From assembly GCA_022486705.1 (NCBI GenBank), contig JAKVKC010000001.1, positions 1-64,000 of the forward strand: a stretch of 64,000 bases of DNA, written 5' to 3'. This document shows, piece after piece, positions 63,468 through 64,000 of the stretch. The first letter of the stretch is position 1. Every line of letters begins with the position of its first letter. The stretch is from Solobacterium sp. (GTDB lineage Bacteria > Bacillota_I > Bacilli_A > Erysipelotrichales > Erysipelotrichaceae). The notes below the pieces were generated by a model that saw only the letters and a list, made by a program, of their open reading frames with translations, had not been told where the DNA came from and searched no databases. Made by a program: the position numbers and the translations under genes.

Positions 63468-64000
63468 TTACCTGCCTTCATCCTGGTAGTATACCCAATG
63501 CTTCTGGCTCCAGAATGCAATCAATGTGAAGATCATCAGGATGACGAACAGTACCCATGCCTGAGCGGATGCTTTGCCCATGTCATAGACCTTGAAGGCG
63601 TTGTTGTAGATCAGCAATGACATCAATGTTGTTGAGTTCAGAGGTCCTCCCTGTGTAATAATGAACGGTCCGTTGAATTCCTGGAATGCCTGTACAAGCT
63701 GTGTAACCAGGTTGTAGAAGATGACCGGTGTGATCAGCGGGATCGTAATGGAGAAGAATTGTTTCCACTTTCCGGCACCATCAATAGAAGCTGCTTCATA
63801 AAGGTCATTCGGTACGCCCTTCAAAGCGGCTAAGAAGATGACCATGGCGGAACCGAACTGCCATACACGCAATAAGCATATGATGAACAGAGCCCAGCCA
63901 GGATCGGAAAGGAAGCTTGGTGATGTTGCACCGAACAGTGCAAACAGCGTATGGATGACACCGTCATCCTTAAACAGTGCTTTCCACAGAACAGCGATAG
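63468..64000 (-). CDS. Carbohydrate ABC transporter permease (outer, MalF/LplB-like), partial
   Basis: The last ~177 residues of a CUT1 permease; the frame stays open to the window edge, so the start is beyond 64000. The residues before the first candidate start in the window read WKALFKDDGVIHTLF, typical of this family. The EAA loop is DLYEAASIDGAGKWKQFF. It is the partner of the next gene. Confidence 0.92.
   Translation of the reverse strand, partial: IAVLWKALFKDDGVIHTLFALFGATSPSFLSDPGWALFIICLLRVWQFGSAMVIFLAALKGVPNDLYEAASIDGAGKWKQFFSITIPLITPVIFYNLVTQLVQAFQEFNGPFIITQGGPLNSTTLMSLLIYNNAFKVYDMGKASAQAWVLFVILMIFTLIAFWSQKHWVYYQDEGR

Overview
The window is chromosomal DNA from a low-to-mid GC Gram-positive (Firmicutes) gut-type bacterium. 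The order yybS-gdpP-rplI-dnaB followed by walJ-htrA-like-rlmH, the HPr with both phosphorylation sites, the CcpA-type cre boxes and strong GGAGG ribosome binding sites all fit Firmicutes. The glycogen and pectin pathways and the proteins' style suggest Erysipelotrichaceae; that family-level call is inference. No prophage, insertion sequence, CRISPR array or rRNA was seen. One tRNA (Pro, CGG) is present.

Layout. (1) 0-6.4 kb: glycogen operon glgB-glgP-pulA behind one promoter with a cre box. (2) 6.5-8.7 kb: phosphoglucomutase and HPr. (3) 8.8-17.3 kb: a tightly overlapping eight-gene operon, yybS-gdpP-rplI-dnaB-M23 peptidase-walJ-HtrA-like-rlmH, joining c-di-AMP breakdown, translation, replication and envelope functions; its HtrA-like member has lost the whole catalytic triad. 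(4) 17.5-40 kb: housekeeping and transport genes: a small deformylase, LysR with divergent azlCD, trmD, CapA, a glycosyltransferase, a nucleoside kinase, a pyridoxal-type kinase, MgtA with a leader ORF and attenuator-like hairpins, Tex, an SPFH protein and SbcCD. (5) 40-46.3 kb: a more AT-rich accessory stretch with a secreted CBM_X2-type protein, an iron alcohol dehydrogenase with a TetR regulator, an unknown secreted protein with a frame problem in its signal peptide, and a LytTR/DUF3021 pair preceded by a 21-bp-period direct repeat. (6) 46.4-64 kb: a pectin/oligogalacturonide utilisation locus.

How the pectin locus works: ABC permeases, partly beyond the window edge, with an MsmK/UgpC-type ATPase import oligosaccharides. 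A GH28 and a GH105 enzyme, both without signal peptides, cleave them in the cytoplasm. KduI and KduD process the unsaturated uronate product to 2-keto-3-deoxygluconate (KDG). UxaB and UxaA convert tagaturonate through altronate to the same KDG. KdgK and a KdgA aldolase fused to a VOC-like domain finish to pyruvate and glyceraldehyde 3-phosphate. A LacI-type regulator (KdgR-like) sits at the centre of two divergent promoters of nearly mirror-image design, each with an ACCGGT palindrome just downstream of its -10, and a perfect cre box lies over one -35. Inside the locus is a LytTR response regulator with a sensor kinase whose ATP-binding domain looks degenerate, followed by an unlisted 34-residue hydrophobic peptide. 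That trio, the pseudoprotease, the LytTR repeat site and the mgtA leader are the most interesting leads.
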